44,953 nucleotides of DNA from positions 1 to 44,953 of the forward strand of contig DATEJK010000113.1 of assembly GCA_035278025.1 (NCBI GenBank), read 5' to 3'. Both the position numbers and the translations under genes were made by a program. Of the stretch, positions 8,323-15,349 are shown piece after piece (positions within the stretch are counted from its first letter, which is position 1; the number at the start of each line of letters is the position of its first letter). Below the pieces are notes generated by a model. It made no database searches. It saw nothing but the letters and a program-made list of their open reading frames with translations, and was not told the DNA's origin. Source of the stretch: JAICWP01 sp035278025 (GTDB lineage Bacteria > Acidobacteriota > Terriglobia > Terriglobales > Acidobacteriaceae).

Positions 8323-9717
8323 CTAGCGCGTGAGCCAGCCGCGCGCCCGCACCGTGAGCACGGCGTAAGGGAAAATCCAAAACATCAGAAAGAAGGAAAA
8401 ATATCCGTAGAGCACGCCATACACGAAGTCTTTGGAACGTTCGCTGCGCAGGTAATAAATCATGTTGAACAGCGAAATCACGCCGATGGCAAGTAGCAAG
8501 CGCGGAATCATTCGTGGGTGACTGTAGACCAGGGCCGAGAACAGGCCAATGCTGAGATAGTTCACCGGATAGCGCAGGTTGGAAGTGATGCGCTCCCACA
8601 CCGAGATGATGCGCGGCACCAGCGGGCGCTTCCACACGATGCGCATGAAGTTGATCTCTTCGCGCACGTAGCTGCGGTCCCAGCGCAGGAACATCTTGCA
8701 CATCTTGCTGTAATGTTCCGGCACCACGGTACGCACCTGGGCTGTGCGCTGGTAAACCGTATCGTACCCTTGCGCCAGGACCATGTTGGTCATGGCGCGG
8801 TCTTCGCCAAAGGTGCAGCGCGAGCCCAGAAAGGTCTGCTCCATCCAGGCGGGCAGCACCTGGCGCACTACGGAAGTGCGATAGGCGGTGAGCGCCCCGG
8901 GGCAGCAATACACGGTGCCGTAGGACGACTCTACTGCGCGCATCAAATCAAAGGAGAGGATGTACTGCACGTGCAGCATGCGGGGAATCACACCGCTGCG
9001 CCGGTTGTAAACTTCAACTTTTCCGGCCACCGCGCCTACCTTGGGATCGCGGAAGGGCCCGGTGATGGCGAGCAGCGCGTTAGGTTCAATCACGCTGTCG
9101 GAATCCAGGGTGACGATCACCTCGCCGCGCGCTTTCTCGAAGCCCACAGCCAGGGCGGCGCGCTTGCCGGCGTTCTTGGGTTGCCGGAAGGTGGTCACCA
9201 TGTGGGGATAACGGGCGGCCGCGCGCTGAATGTGAACCCAGGTGTCGTCGGTGCTGCCATCGTCCACCACAAAAATCTCCAGCCGCTCGTGGGGGTACAG
9301 AGCCGTGGCCACCGATTCAATGGCCTTGAGCACCATCGGCCCTTCGTTATAAGCGGGAATGATGACGCTCAACTGTGGCGCGTCACTCATGGCAGCCGCG
9401 GGAAACGGGCGGTAGCGGAACCAGAAGATGGTGCGGAAAACGAGCAAACTGGCGCCCATGGCCATCCACAGCACGCTGGGTCGCACCATCACCTTGCCCC
9501 AGCGGTGGTGCTCCGCCGCCAGCCATACCGGACGGAACAAGGAACCATGCAGGCTGGCATAAACCAGGAAAGCGAGACCGCAAATAATGGCAAGGCAAAA
9601 AATCCAATCCCAATAGCTTCCGGAATCGGACGGTGTGGCCCGCGGGGTACGGTTCTCCTCGGGTGCTGGCAGCGGTTCTTCACCGACCGCCGGCAAAGGC
9701 ATCTCCAAAACATTCAT
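8323..9717 (-). CDS. Family 2 membrane glycosyltransferase, hyaluronan-synthase-like
   Basis: A processive GT2 enzyme of 464 residues. Two transmembrane segments (about 38-56 and 82-100) precede the catalytic domain, and three or four follow it (about 383-456), as in class I hyaluronan synthases, NodC and chitin synthases. Catalytic motifs: VVDDGSTDD (151-158), the DSD metal site (205-207), the GEDR base motif (304-307) and a KMFLRW segment (341-346) at the Q/RxxRW position. The stretch GEDRAMTN...VYQRTAQVRTVVPE...RWDRSYVRE resembles streptococcal HasA more than cellulose synthases, although the two Gln residues before RW are replaced. It probably makes and extrudes an N-acetylhexosamine-containing polysaccharide. 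It stands alone, with no partner export genes nearby, as expected for a synthase that forms its own channel. Confidence 0.85.
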   Translation of the reverse strand: MNVLEMPLPAVGEEPLPAPEENRTPRATPSDSGSYWDWIFCLAIICGLAFLVYASLHGSLFRPVWLAAEHHRWGKVMVRPSVLWMAMGASLLVFRTIFWFRYRPFPAAAMSDAPQLSVIIPAYNEGPMVLKAIESVATALYPHERLEIFVVDDGSTDDTWVHIQRAAARYPHMVTTFRQPKNAGKRAALAVGFEKARGEVIVTLDSDSVIEPNALLAITGPFRDPKVGAVAGKVEVYNRRSGVIPRMLHVQYILSFDLMRAVESSYGTVYCCPGALTAYRTSVVRQVLPAWMEQTFLGSRCTFGEDRAMTNMVLAQGYDTVYQRTAQVRTVVPEHYSKMCKMFLRWDRSYVREEINFMRIVWKRPLVPRIISVWERITSNLRYPVNYLSIGLFSALVYSHPRMIPRLLLAIGVISLFNMIYYLRSERSKDFVYGVLYGYFSFFLMFWIFPYAVLTVRARGWLTR

Positions 9718-10102
9718 GCAACTAGAGTCTCCGGCCGAAACTGGAAATAAACCTCTGATTGTACTAAACCGGAATTGCCGATTTAGTTTCTCATGCAGCG
9801 AAGTGGGCAGGGGCTGCGGAAACTAATGTAACACGGGCGCCAAGATGCGCCAGCCGCGCCCAGCCCGTGCTATGAGCCACTTGGGCCACCTTTTCTGGCG
9901 GGGCAAATCTTTACATAGGGACCTGGTTACCCCACCGGGATGCCAAATACCCGGCTCCTTAAGCTATTGTTGCGCTGAGATTTTGCGCGGCAACCTGCTT
10001 CAAGTTTTTCAGGAAGTGCAAAGCGAGTGACTCCGGGCTGCAAAGTCTTTCATCTTGATAATATCTACTAGAATGGTAGACTATCCCAATGCCTGGACGG
10101 TC
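9718..10102. other. 385-base divergent intergenic region
   Basis: This spacer separates the minus-strand glycosyltransferase from the plus-strand Rrf2 gene. It contains a long imperfect hairpin at 9783-9826 (outer arms TTAGTTTC and GAAACTAA, inner arms GCAGC and GCTGC) on the glycosyltransferase side, and the palindrome and promoter of the Rrf2 gene on the other. The middle (about 9840-10040) has no convincing open frame. I searched for known riboswitch cores by eye and saw none. Confidence 0.5.
10055..10082 (+). promoter_or_regulatory. Candidate promoter and autoregulatory operator of the Rrf2 gene
   Basis: TTGATA (10055-10060) and TAGACT (10077-10082) are 16 bases apart. A perfect dyad, TCTAC (10064-10068) and GTAGA (10076-10080) with a 7-base centre, lies between and over these boxes. 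Rrf2 proteins bind such AT-rich dyads as dimers and often repress their own gene, so repression by blocking RNA polymerase is likely. The site also argues that translation starts at 10103, since the upstream ATGs at 10055 and 10073 would lie within the promoter. Confidence 0.5.
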
Positions 10103-10567
10103 ATGAAGATATCGCAAAAAGGGTTATACGCTTTGCAGGCGCTGATGGTACTGGCCCGTCGTTACCGCCAGGGCGCCATCCGCATTCGTGACATCGCCTA
10201 CGAGGAGAACCTGCCGGAAAAGTTTCTGGAACTGATTCTGCTGGAACTGAAAAATGCACGCATGGTGGAGAGCGTGCGCGGGGCCAAGGGCGGCTACCAG
10301 CTCAAGCGCCCGCCTAACCAGATCTTCCTCAGCGAGGTGATTCGCACCATTGACGGGCCACTGGCGCCGTTTGCCGACGGCGCCGGCCTGCAGCAGCTGA
10401 TTGACAGCGACAAACAGCACCGCCAGCTATACAGCGTCTTCATGGAAGTGCGCAACGCCGCCGCTCAGATTCTGGAGAACACATCGCTGGCCAATATCGC
10501 CGGCGAGGTTTTCGCGCACGAAATGGACAAGAAGAAACATCGAGGCCGCCAGACCGCCGAACATTGA
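10103..10567 (+). CDS. Rrf2-family transcriptional regulator (no Fe-S cysteines)
   Basis: A 154-residue winged-helix regulator starting MKISQKGLYALQALMVLA, the classic Rrf2 N-terminus. The recognition region (IRDIAYEENLPEKFLELILLELK) and the wing (VRGAKGGYQLKRPP) follow. It has no cysteine, so it cannot hold the cluster of IscR, NsrR or RsrR; it belongs with the cluster-free type such as CymR, which controls sulfur metabolism. The ATG at 10103 is chosen over ATGs at 10055 and 10073 because of the family N-terminus and the palindrome upstream. The TauE/SafE transporter and anion porin genes downstream are the likely targets; this is inference from context. Confidence 0.9.
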   Translation: MKISQKGLYALQALMVLARRYRQGAIRIRDIAYEENLPEKFLELILLELKNARMVESVRGAKGGYQLKRPPNQIFLSEVIRTIDGPLAPFADGAGLQQLIDSDKQHRQLYSVFMEVRNAAAQILENTSLANIAGEVFAHEMDKKKHRGRQTAEH

Positions 10568-10709
10568 GTTACTTGTTCCTGGCGGCAACAGAAACGGCCT
10601 CGTTCTTGCAATGCCAAGTTAGCTGATGGTTTTACTTCTTAATTATTGGCGCGCATGAAGCCCAGGTGCTACGCAGCGCGCCCTGAACAACGGCGGGAGT
10701 GAGGATGGC

Positions 10710-11483
10710 GTGGATCTGAAAGTTTCGCTATTAGGCTTCATAGTCGGCTTCCTGGTTGGCGTAACCGGCACCGGCGGGGGAGCGTTGCTTACGCCCTTGC
10801 TGATCGTGCTGGGGTGGGCGCCCCCCATGATGGCGGTGGGCACGGATCTGGTGTGGAGCACAATAACCAAGGCTGCGGGCGCTTTGGTGCATTGGCGGCA
10901 GCAGACGGTGGATTTCACCATTGTCAAACGGCTGGCGCTGGGCAGCATCCCCGGGGCGCTGGTTGGCCTGGCGTTGCTGGCGCACCTCAACACCGGCGGC
11001 GCGGACAGGTCGGACCGGCTGGTGCTGCGCATGCTGGGTGTGGCCCTGGTAGCGGTGGCCCTGAGCATGTTCTGGCGCTGCTTCCGAAAACCCCACCAAG
11101 CCGCAGCCGGCCGCCCGGAAAAGAATGTACGCCGGCTAGCCTGGCTGACGACTCTTGCGGGCTTGATTGTCGGATTTCTGGTGAGTCTCACCTCGGTGGG
11201 CAGTGGCAGCCTCATCATTGCGTCGCTGGTGATCCTCTACCGGGACACGCCTTTGCGGCGCATCGTGGGCTCCGACATTGTTCACGCTCTCCTGCTGGTT
11301 GGAGTCGCTGCCGTGGGTCATATGGGAATAGGAAGCATCAACCTTTCTCTGCTCAAGTCGCTGCTGATTGGTTCGATTCCGGGAGTCTGGCTGGGCAGCA
11401 GAATGACGGCCAGGGTGCCGGAAAAAGCCTTGCGCCCGGTGCTGGGCACCACCCTCCTGCTGCTGGGTTACAAATTGCTATAG
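10710..11483 (+). CDS. TauE/SafE (TSUP) family anion transporter
   Basis: A 257-residue inner-membrane protein with about eight helices in two repeated halves. Each half carries the family's glycine-rich motif: GFLVGVTGTGGGALLTPL near the start and GFLVSLTSVGSGSLIIASL in the second half. Family members move sulfite, sulfonates, thiosulfate, sulfate or related anions. The GTG start is preceded by GGGAGTGAGG. The gene lies 142 bases after the Rrf2 gene and 15 before the porin gene. The Rrf2 plus porin context suggests regulated transport of a sulfur oxyanion; direction and substrate cannot be told. Confidence 0.88.
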   Translation: MDLKVSLLGFIVGFLVGVTGTGGGALLTPLLIVLGWAPPMMAVGTDLVWSTITKAAGALVHWRQQTVDFTIVKRLALGSIPGALVGLALLAHLNTGGADRSDRLVLRMLGVALVAVALSMFWRCFRKPHQAAAGRPEKNVRRLAWLTTLAGLIVGFLVSLTSVGSGSLIIASLVILYRDTPLRRIVGSDIVHALLLVGVAAVGHMGIGSINLSLLKSLLIGSIPGVWLGSRMTARVPEKALRPVLGTTLLLLGYKLL

Positions 11484-11498
11484 GCGAAGAGAGGGAAC

Positions 11499-12770
11499 TT
11501 GCAACCTCCAATTCAGCTGGCGACGGCCATGGTCGCGCTATTTTTGGCGGTCAGCCTGGAGGCTCAAAGTGGCCCGCCGACGCCCGCCGACGCTCACGCC
11601 ACTCCTGCCGTTGTGCACACGATTTCATTCGGGCACGATGGCCTGCTTGTTGCCAGCAACGACGCCACCACCCAATTGCGGGTCCATGGCTACCTCCAGG
11701 CGGATGGCAATTTTTTTTCCAGTAACCTGAAAAACCAAAGCCCGGACATCCTCCTGTTCCGCCGCATACGCCCGCTGTTGGAAGGCACATTGTTCAACAC
11801 GCTGGATTTTCGTTTTATGCCAGATTTCGGCCGGAACAATCCGCAGATTCAGGAAGCCTACGTTGAAGTCAGGACGATTCAGTTTGCCAAGCCGCGGATA
11901 GGGAAGTTCAAAACTCCCCTAGGGTTGGAAGCTCTGCGCTCCGACCGTGAGGCGACATTCGCCGAGCGTTCTCTGGCCTCCGACTTGGTTCCATTACGTG
12001 AAGTAGGGGCTCAACTCAGCGGCTCACTGCTGCACGATTCCATCTCTTATGCCGCGGGTTATTTCAATGGAACCACTGACGGATCGAACGGGAATTTTCA
12101 ATGGCGCGCCAGCAGCGAGGGCGTGGCACGAATATTCCTAACCCCGTTCTCCGCAACATCAGCCAAGGCCTTTCGCGGCGCGGGCGCGGGAATTGCCGCT
12201 TCCTTTGCCGGCGAGCACGGCGCCTTGCCCAGCTTCAAGACGGTTGGCCAGAACACATTCTTCAAATATTCTGCCGGCACAGCCGCCGACGGCGGGCACA
12301 CCCGGCTCTCGCCCCAGGCTTATTACTATTGGGGAACTCTGGGGCTGATGGGCGAGTACACCATCTCAGCACAGGAAGTAAGCAATCGCCTGAGCGCCCG
12401 GCGCTTGAGCAACCAAGCCTGGCAGACTACCGCCTCCATCATGCTTACGGGGGAAAAGAACAGTTACGCCGGGATGCAGCCCCGAGCCGCATTCGAGCCA
12501 CAAAAAGGCATCCGCCACCTGGGCGGCTGGGAATTAGCCGGCCGCTATAGCCGGTTGCGGGTGGATGCAAACGCGTTTCCTCTTTTTGCCGACCCCAAAA
12601 CAGCCGCGGCGGGGGCTACCGAGTGGGGCGTAGCTCTCAACTGGTATCTCAACCGCTTCACCAGAATCATGAATGCCTATGAACACACCAGCTTCCTCAT
12701 GGCCCAGCCCAAACTGGCTCCCCTGCACAGCGAGAACGTAGTGATGTCCCGCCTGCAACTCGCCTTCTGA
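11499..12770 (+). CDS. OprO/OprP-like phosphate-selective porin family protein
   Basis: An outer-membrane porin of 423 residues. It has a signal peptide (ATAMVALFLAVSLEAQ), then the family features: LRVHGYLQADGNFF, LLFRRIRPLLEGTLFNTLDFRFMPDFG, a QEAYVEVR strand, IGKFKTPLGLEALRSD and a YAAGYFNGTTDGSN loop. The chain ends in Phe (SRLQLAF), typical for BAM-inserted barrels. The TTG start follows GAAGAGAGGG. It lies 15 bases after the TauE/SafE gene, so the two likely form an operon giving an anion route through both membranes. The family name says phosphate, but members carry different anions; sulfate or another oxyanion is plausible here. Confidence 0.85.
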   Translation: MQPPIQLATAMVALFLAVSLEAQSGPPTPADAHATPAVVHTISFGHDGLLVASNDATTQLRVHGYLQADGNFFSSNLKNQSPDILLFRRIRPLLEGTLFNTLDFRFMPDFGRNNPQIQEAYVEVRTIQFAKPRIGKFKTPLGLEALRSDREATFAERSLASDLVPLREVGAQLSGSLLHDSISYAAGYFNGTTDGSNGNFQWRASSEGVARIFLTPFSATSAKAFRGAGAGIAASFAGEHGALPSFKTVGQNTFFKYSAGTAADGGHTRLSPQAYYYWGTLGLMGEYTISAQEVSNRLSARRLSNQAWQTTASIMLTGEKNSYAGMQPRAAFEPQKGIRHLGGWELAGRYSRLRVDANAFPLFADPKTAAAGATEWGVALNWYLNRFTRIMNAYEHTSFLMAQPKLAPLHSENVVMSRLQLAF

Positions 12771-12821
12771 GAACCGCCCGCGCTGCCAACCCGTAGCGCG
12801 CAGAGCCCATCTGTCCGGCTT

Positions 12822-12998
12822 ATGAGTCGGTTGCGTATACCTTCTCCTTTTCCCGGGTTGCCGGTTCCGCCGGAGCCCGATCCCGGCCCTGGGCCGGTGC
12901 GCGATCCTGAGCCCAGCCCGGAGCCGGAACCCGGCACCGGCCCTGACGTTTTACCCGATCCTGGCCCCGACCGTGGTCCCGGACTTCCCGGCATGTAA
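12822..12998 (+). CDS. 58-residue proline/acid-rich peptide
   Basis: A short open frame starting ATG at 12822 and ending TAA at 12998. The product is very rich in Pro, Gly, Glu and Asp, with repeated units such as PDPGPGP, DPEPSPEPEPG, GPDVLPDPGPD and RGPGLPG. It has no hydrophobic segment and should be disordered. Short proline-rich proteins of this type occur in several bacterial groups without a known role. There is no clear ribosome-binding site, and the reverse strand also reads as a Gly/Ser/Pro-rich frame, so coding rests on the clean start-stop frame and regular PxP periodicity. Confidence 0.45.
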   Translation: MSRLRIPSPFPGLPVPPEPDPGPGPVRDPEPSPEPEPGTGPDVLPDPGPDRGPGLPGM

Positions 12999-13193
12999 CT
13001 TCGGTTACCTGCGGAGCGGATGCGAGATGTCCGTTGGGTCACTCTCTCCACTGGTCTAATGGACGTTCGTAACTGCGGCAGCCGTTTACTAGGCTTACTC
13101 CCCCGGCTAGAGTTTGGAGAGGGCAACAGGCGAGAGGCGGAGGCGATCCGCAGCGTTCTTTGTCCACTCAGAACAGTCTGGCCGGAATGGGAG

Positions 13194-13535
13194 ATGCTGA
13201 ACAACACTGACCAAGGTCTTGTCCAATACTCGAGCCGGCGCCGTTTCCCCCGTTTCGAGGTCAACCGGCCGGTTACCGCCATCCTTTACTGGGAGAGCGC
13301 ACCTCCCGTGCTTATTTCCGGACGCTGCCACAGCCTGAGTGAAGGGGGGCTGGGGGCAACTATGTCGCAGCAACTGCGGGTGGGCGAAGTCGTAAACCTG
13401 GAGGTGGCGCACGGTGTGCGCGTCTATGCGGCCGTCCGCAACCTGCGTGGGTTCGCGCACGGGTTCGAATTTGTGCTGGTCAGAGATAACCAGCGGGCCG
13501 CCATCCGCCGGCTCTGCACTTCACGTTTAAGCTAG
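13194..13535 (+). CDS. PilZ-domain protein (probable c-di-GMP effector)
   Basis: The product carries a PilZ signature: an arginine-rich N-terminal motif (SRRRFPRFEVNRPV) and, about 35 residues later, HSLSEGGLGA, matching the RxxxR...(D/N)xSxxG pattern that clamps cyclic di-GMP, with His at the Asp/Asn position. A beta-barrel follows (VGEVVNLEVAHGVRVYAAVRNL). From ATG 13194 it is a 113-residue single-domain protein. An upstream in-frame ATG at 13020 would add 58 residues that look non-coding in composition, so the shorter form is preferred. No diguanylate cyclase or motility gene is close. Regulation of a neighbouring envelope function, such as the hyaluronan-synthase-like enzyme 3.5 kb away, is speculative. 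Confidence 0.78.
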   Translation: MLNNTDQGLVQYSSRRRFPRFEVNRPVTAILYWESAPPVLISGRCHSLSEGGLGATMSQQLRVGEVVNLEVAHGVRVYAAVRNLRGFAHGFEFVLVRDNQRAAIRRLCTSRLS

Positions 13536-13538
13536 GGT

Positions 13539-14285
13539 TCAGGCCGGCTTGGATTGACTGGACGCCATGGCAGCCCGGTCCACCAGCCAAATCAGGCGAC
13601 CGTTCACCGGCTGGATGAGCTTGGCGGGAAATTGCTCGGCGGGAGCATCGCTATAGAGCACGGATTGCAAGGCGGCTGCCTTCTCCGCTCCGCTTACCAG
13701 AAACATCACTTCCTCAGCATTGTTGAGCACGGGCGCGGTCAAGGTAAGCCGGTAATGCCCGAATTTCTCCACCCAATTGGCGGCAACCAGGCGCGAGTGT
13801 TCCCGCAGGGCGGGACTACCGGGAAATAGCGAAGCGGTGTGCCCATCCGGCCCCAGCCCCAGCAGCACCAGGTCAAAGCGCGGGAGTTCACCCGGCTTTA
13901 ACGCGAAAAACTGCCGAAGGGTCTGCTGGTACTGATCGGCCACGCGCGCCGCGTCGCGCTCCTCGGCGGACATGCGGAATACGTGATCCGGCGGAATGGG
14001 GGCCTGGGAGAGCAGACTTTCCCGCGCCATGCGGTAGTTGCTGTCTTTGTCACCAGGGGGCACGTGGCGCTCATCACCCCAGAAAAAATAGATTTTGTTC
14101 CAGGGCAGGCTTTGCGCATCGCGAGCCAGTTGAGAATAGAGGCCGCGGGGTGTGGACCCGCCGGAAAGGCTGACTGTGAACCGATCGTGGTTCTGCACCG
14201 CATTGCGGGCAGCCTGCTCGAACTCAGCGGCGGCAACCCGGCTGAGTTCGTCGGCGTCCGCAACGACTCTGATTTCAGCCTGCAT
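13539..14285 (-). CDS. pgl: 6-phosphogluconolactonase (DevB type)
   Basis: Hydrolyses 6-phosphogluconolactone to 6-phosphogluconate in the oxidative pentose phosphate pathway. The 248-residue protein has the family motifs SLSGGSTPRGLYSQL, FFWGDERHVPPGDKDSNY and LGLGPDGHTASLFPGS. The length is normal. It starts at an ATG 92 bases after thrB; the TGCTAACTGCTGA mini-repeat shared with the dxr upstream region lies just before the start. It is the last minus-strand gene before the convergent PilZ gene, only 3 bases away. Confidence 0.94.
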   Translation of the reverse strand: MQAEIRVVADADELSRVAAAEFEQAARNAVQNHDRFTVSLSGGSTPRGLYSQLARDAQSLPWNKIYFFWGDERHVPPGDKDSNYRMARESLLSQAPIPPDHVFRMSAEERDAARVADQYQQTLRQFFALKPGELPRFDLVLLGLGPDGHTASLFPGSPALREHSRLVAANWVEKFGHYRLTLTAPVLNNAEEVMFLVSGAEKAAALQSVLYSDAPAEQFPAKLIQPVNGRLIWLVDRAAMASSQSKPA

Positions 14286-14377
14286 AAGATCAACACTCAG
14301 CAGTTAGCATGGGGAGAATCGAAGCGCTGATTACTGGCTGCTATTGCCCTTTCTCAGCATAGCACTACGCGGGCCAC

Positions 14378-15349
14378 CTACCGCACCTGTGCCGTGGTGG
14401 CGCGATGCAGGCTGGTGGAGGCGCCGTTTTCCGCCAGCGACGTGGTCAGCAGTTCTGCCTTCAGGCCTCGCTGGGCCAAGTGTTTCCTGACGCGCTCAAC
14501 CGTCCTGGAAACGCTGACCCCGGGATCGAGAAACAAAAGCACCGAGGGGCCGGCACCGCTCAGCACCGCGCCCAGCACGCCTTCCTTGTCCGCCAACTCG
14601 CGCAGGGCGGGCAGCAGCGGGCACAGGGGAGCGCGATAGGGCTCATGAATGCGGTCCTGCAAGGCGGAGCGCAGCAGGTCGGCACGGGACAGGGTGAATG
14701 CCGCCAGCAGAAAAAGAGCATTCTGCACGTTGAACACGGCGTCCGCCCGCGAATATTGAGCCGGCAGCACGCGCCGCGCCTCTTCCGTGGAGAGCGGTTC
14801 CTCCGGAATTGCCAGCAGCAGCGGCCAGGGACAACTGGCGGCGATCCGCACTGCCTGCACCGAGGGGATGCCGCCGGCGGCAGTGGCGTTGCGGGCGATG
14901 GCCAAGCCGCCCAGCCAGCAGGCAGCGGCATTGTCTGGATGGCCTTCCCGCCGGGAAGCCTCGGCGATGATCTGCTCATCCCTCCAGTCCAGGGCGCCGA
15001 CGCTCACCGCCAGTGCGATACCCGCCAGGCGCGCCGCTGCCGAGGAACCGCAGCCTTTGCCGATAGGAATTTCGTTGTTCACTTGCAGATGCAGTGGCGC
15101 AGCCGGCTTACCGCCCGCCTGCACCACTTCGCGATAAGTTTTCAGGATGAGATTGTCGGCCCCGCCGCCGCACAGGTGGGCATCCCGGCCCTGCGCGGAA
15201 ACCGAAAATTCCCGGCCAGGCTCCGCACGCACGCGCAGGTAAAGCGAGAAAGCCAGCGCCGCCGCGTCAAACGCTGGACCCAGGTTGGCCGAAGTAGCCG
15301 GAAACACAAGTTCACTGGCGGCGGGAGCTGCCGGCTCATTCGGCGGCAT
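14378..15349 (-). CDS. thrB: Homoserine kinase
   Basis: A GHMP-family kinase that phosphorylates homoserine for threonine synthesis. Visible motifs: the N-terminal FPATSANLGPAFDAAALAF, the ATP-binding loop PIGKGCGSSAAARLAGIALA and the C-terminal GAVLSGAGPSVLLF. The preferred start is ATG 15349 (MPPNEPAAP), giving 323 residues; the frame stays open further upstream only inside thrC. The start overlaps the thrC end by 14 bases, so translation is likely coupled. The LGPAFD block has Ala where most family members have Gly (LGPGFD), a minor deviation. Together with thrC it completes the last two steps to threonine. Confidence 0.93.
   Translation of the reverse strand: MPPNEPAAPAASELVFPATSANLGPAFDAAALAFSLYLRVRAEPGREFSVSAQGRDAHLCGGGADNLILKTYREVVQAGGKPAAPLHLQVNNEIPIGKGCGSSAAARLAGIALAVSVGALDWRDEQIIAEASRREGHPDNAAACWLGGLAIARNATAAGGIPSVQAVRIAASCPWPLLLAIPEEPLSTEEARRVLPAQYSRADAVFNVQNALFLLAAFTLSRADLLRSALQDRIHEPYRAPLCPLLPALRELADKEGVLGAVLSGAGPSVLLFLDPGVSVSRTVERVRKHLAQRGLKAELLTTSLAENGASTSLHRATTAQVR

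Noticed and set aside
9900..10030. Possible riboswitch in the Rrf2 upstream region
   Set aside because: Compared by eye with c-di-GMP-I and cobalamin cores; conserved blocks are missing.
13020..13060. TTGGGT...TCTAAT promoter for the PilZ gene
   Set aside because: The spacer is only 15 bases and it lies 130 bases upstream; too weak to call.
13020..13193. N-terminal extension of the PilZ protein
   Set aside because: The extra residues have irregular composition and no conserved feature; the domain starts after ATG 13194.
12677..13282. Minus-strand frame rich in Gly/Ser/Pro
   Set aside because: It is the complement of the proline-rich peptide and the PilZ gene start, with no domain and low-complexity composition.
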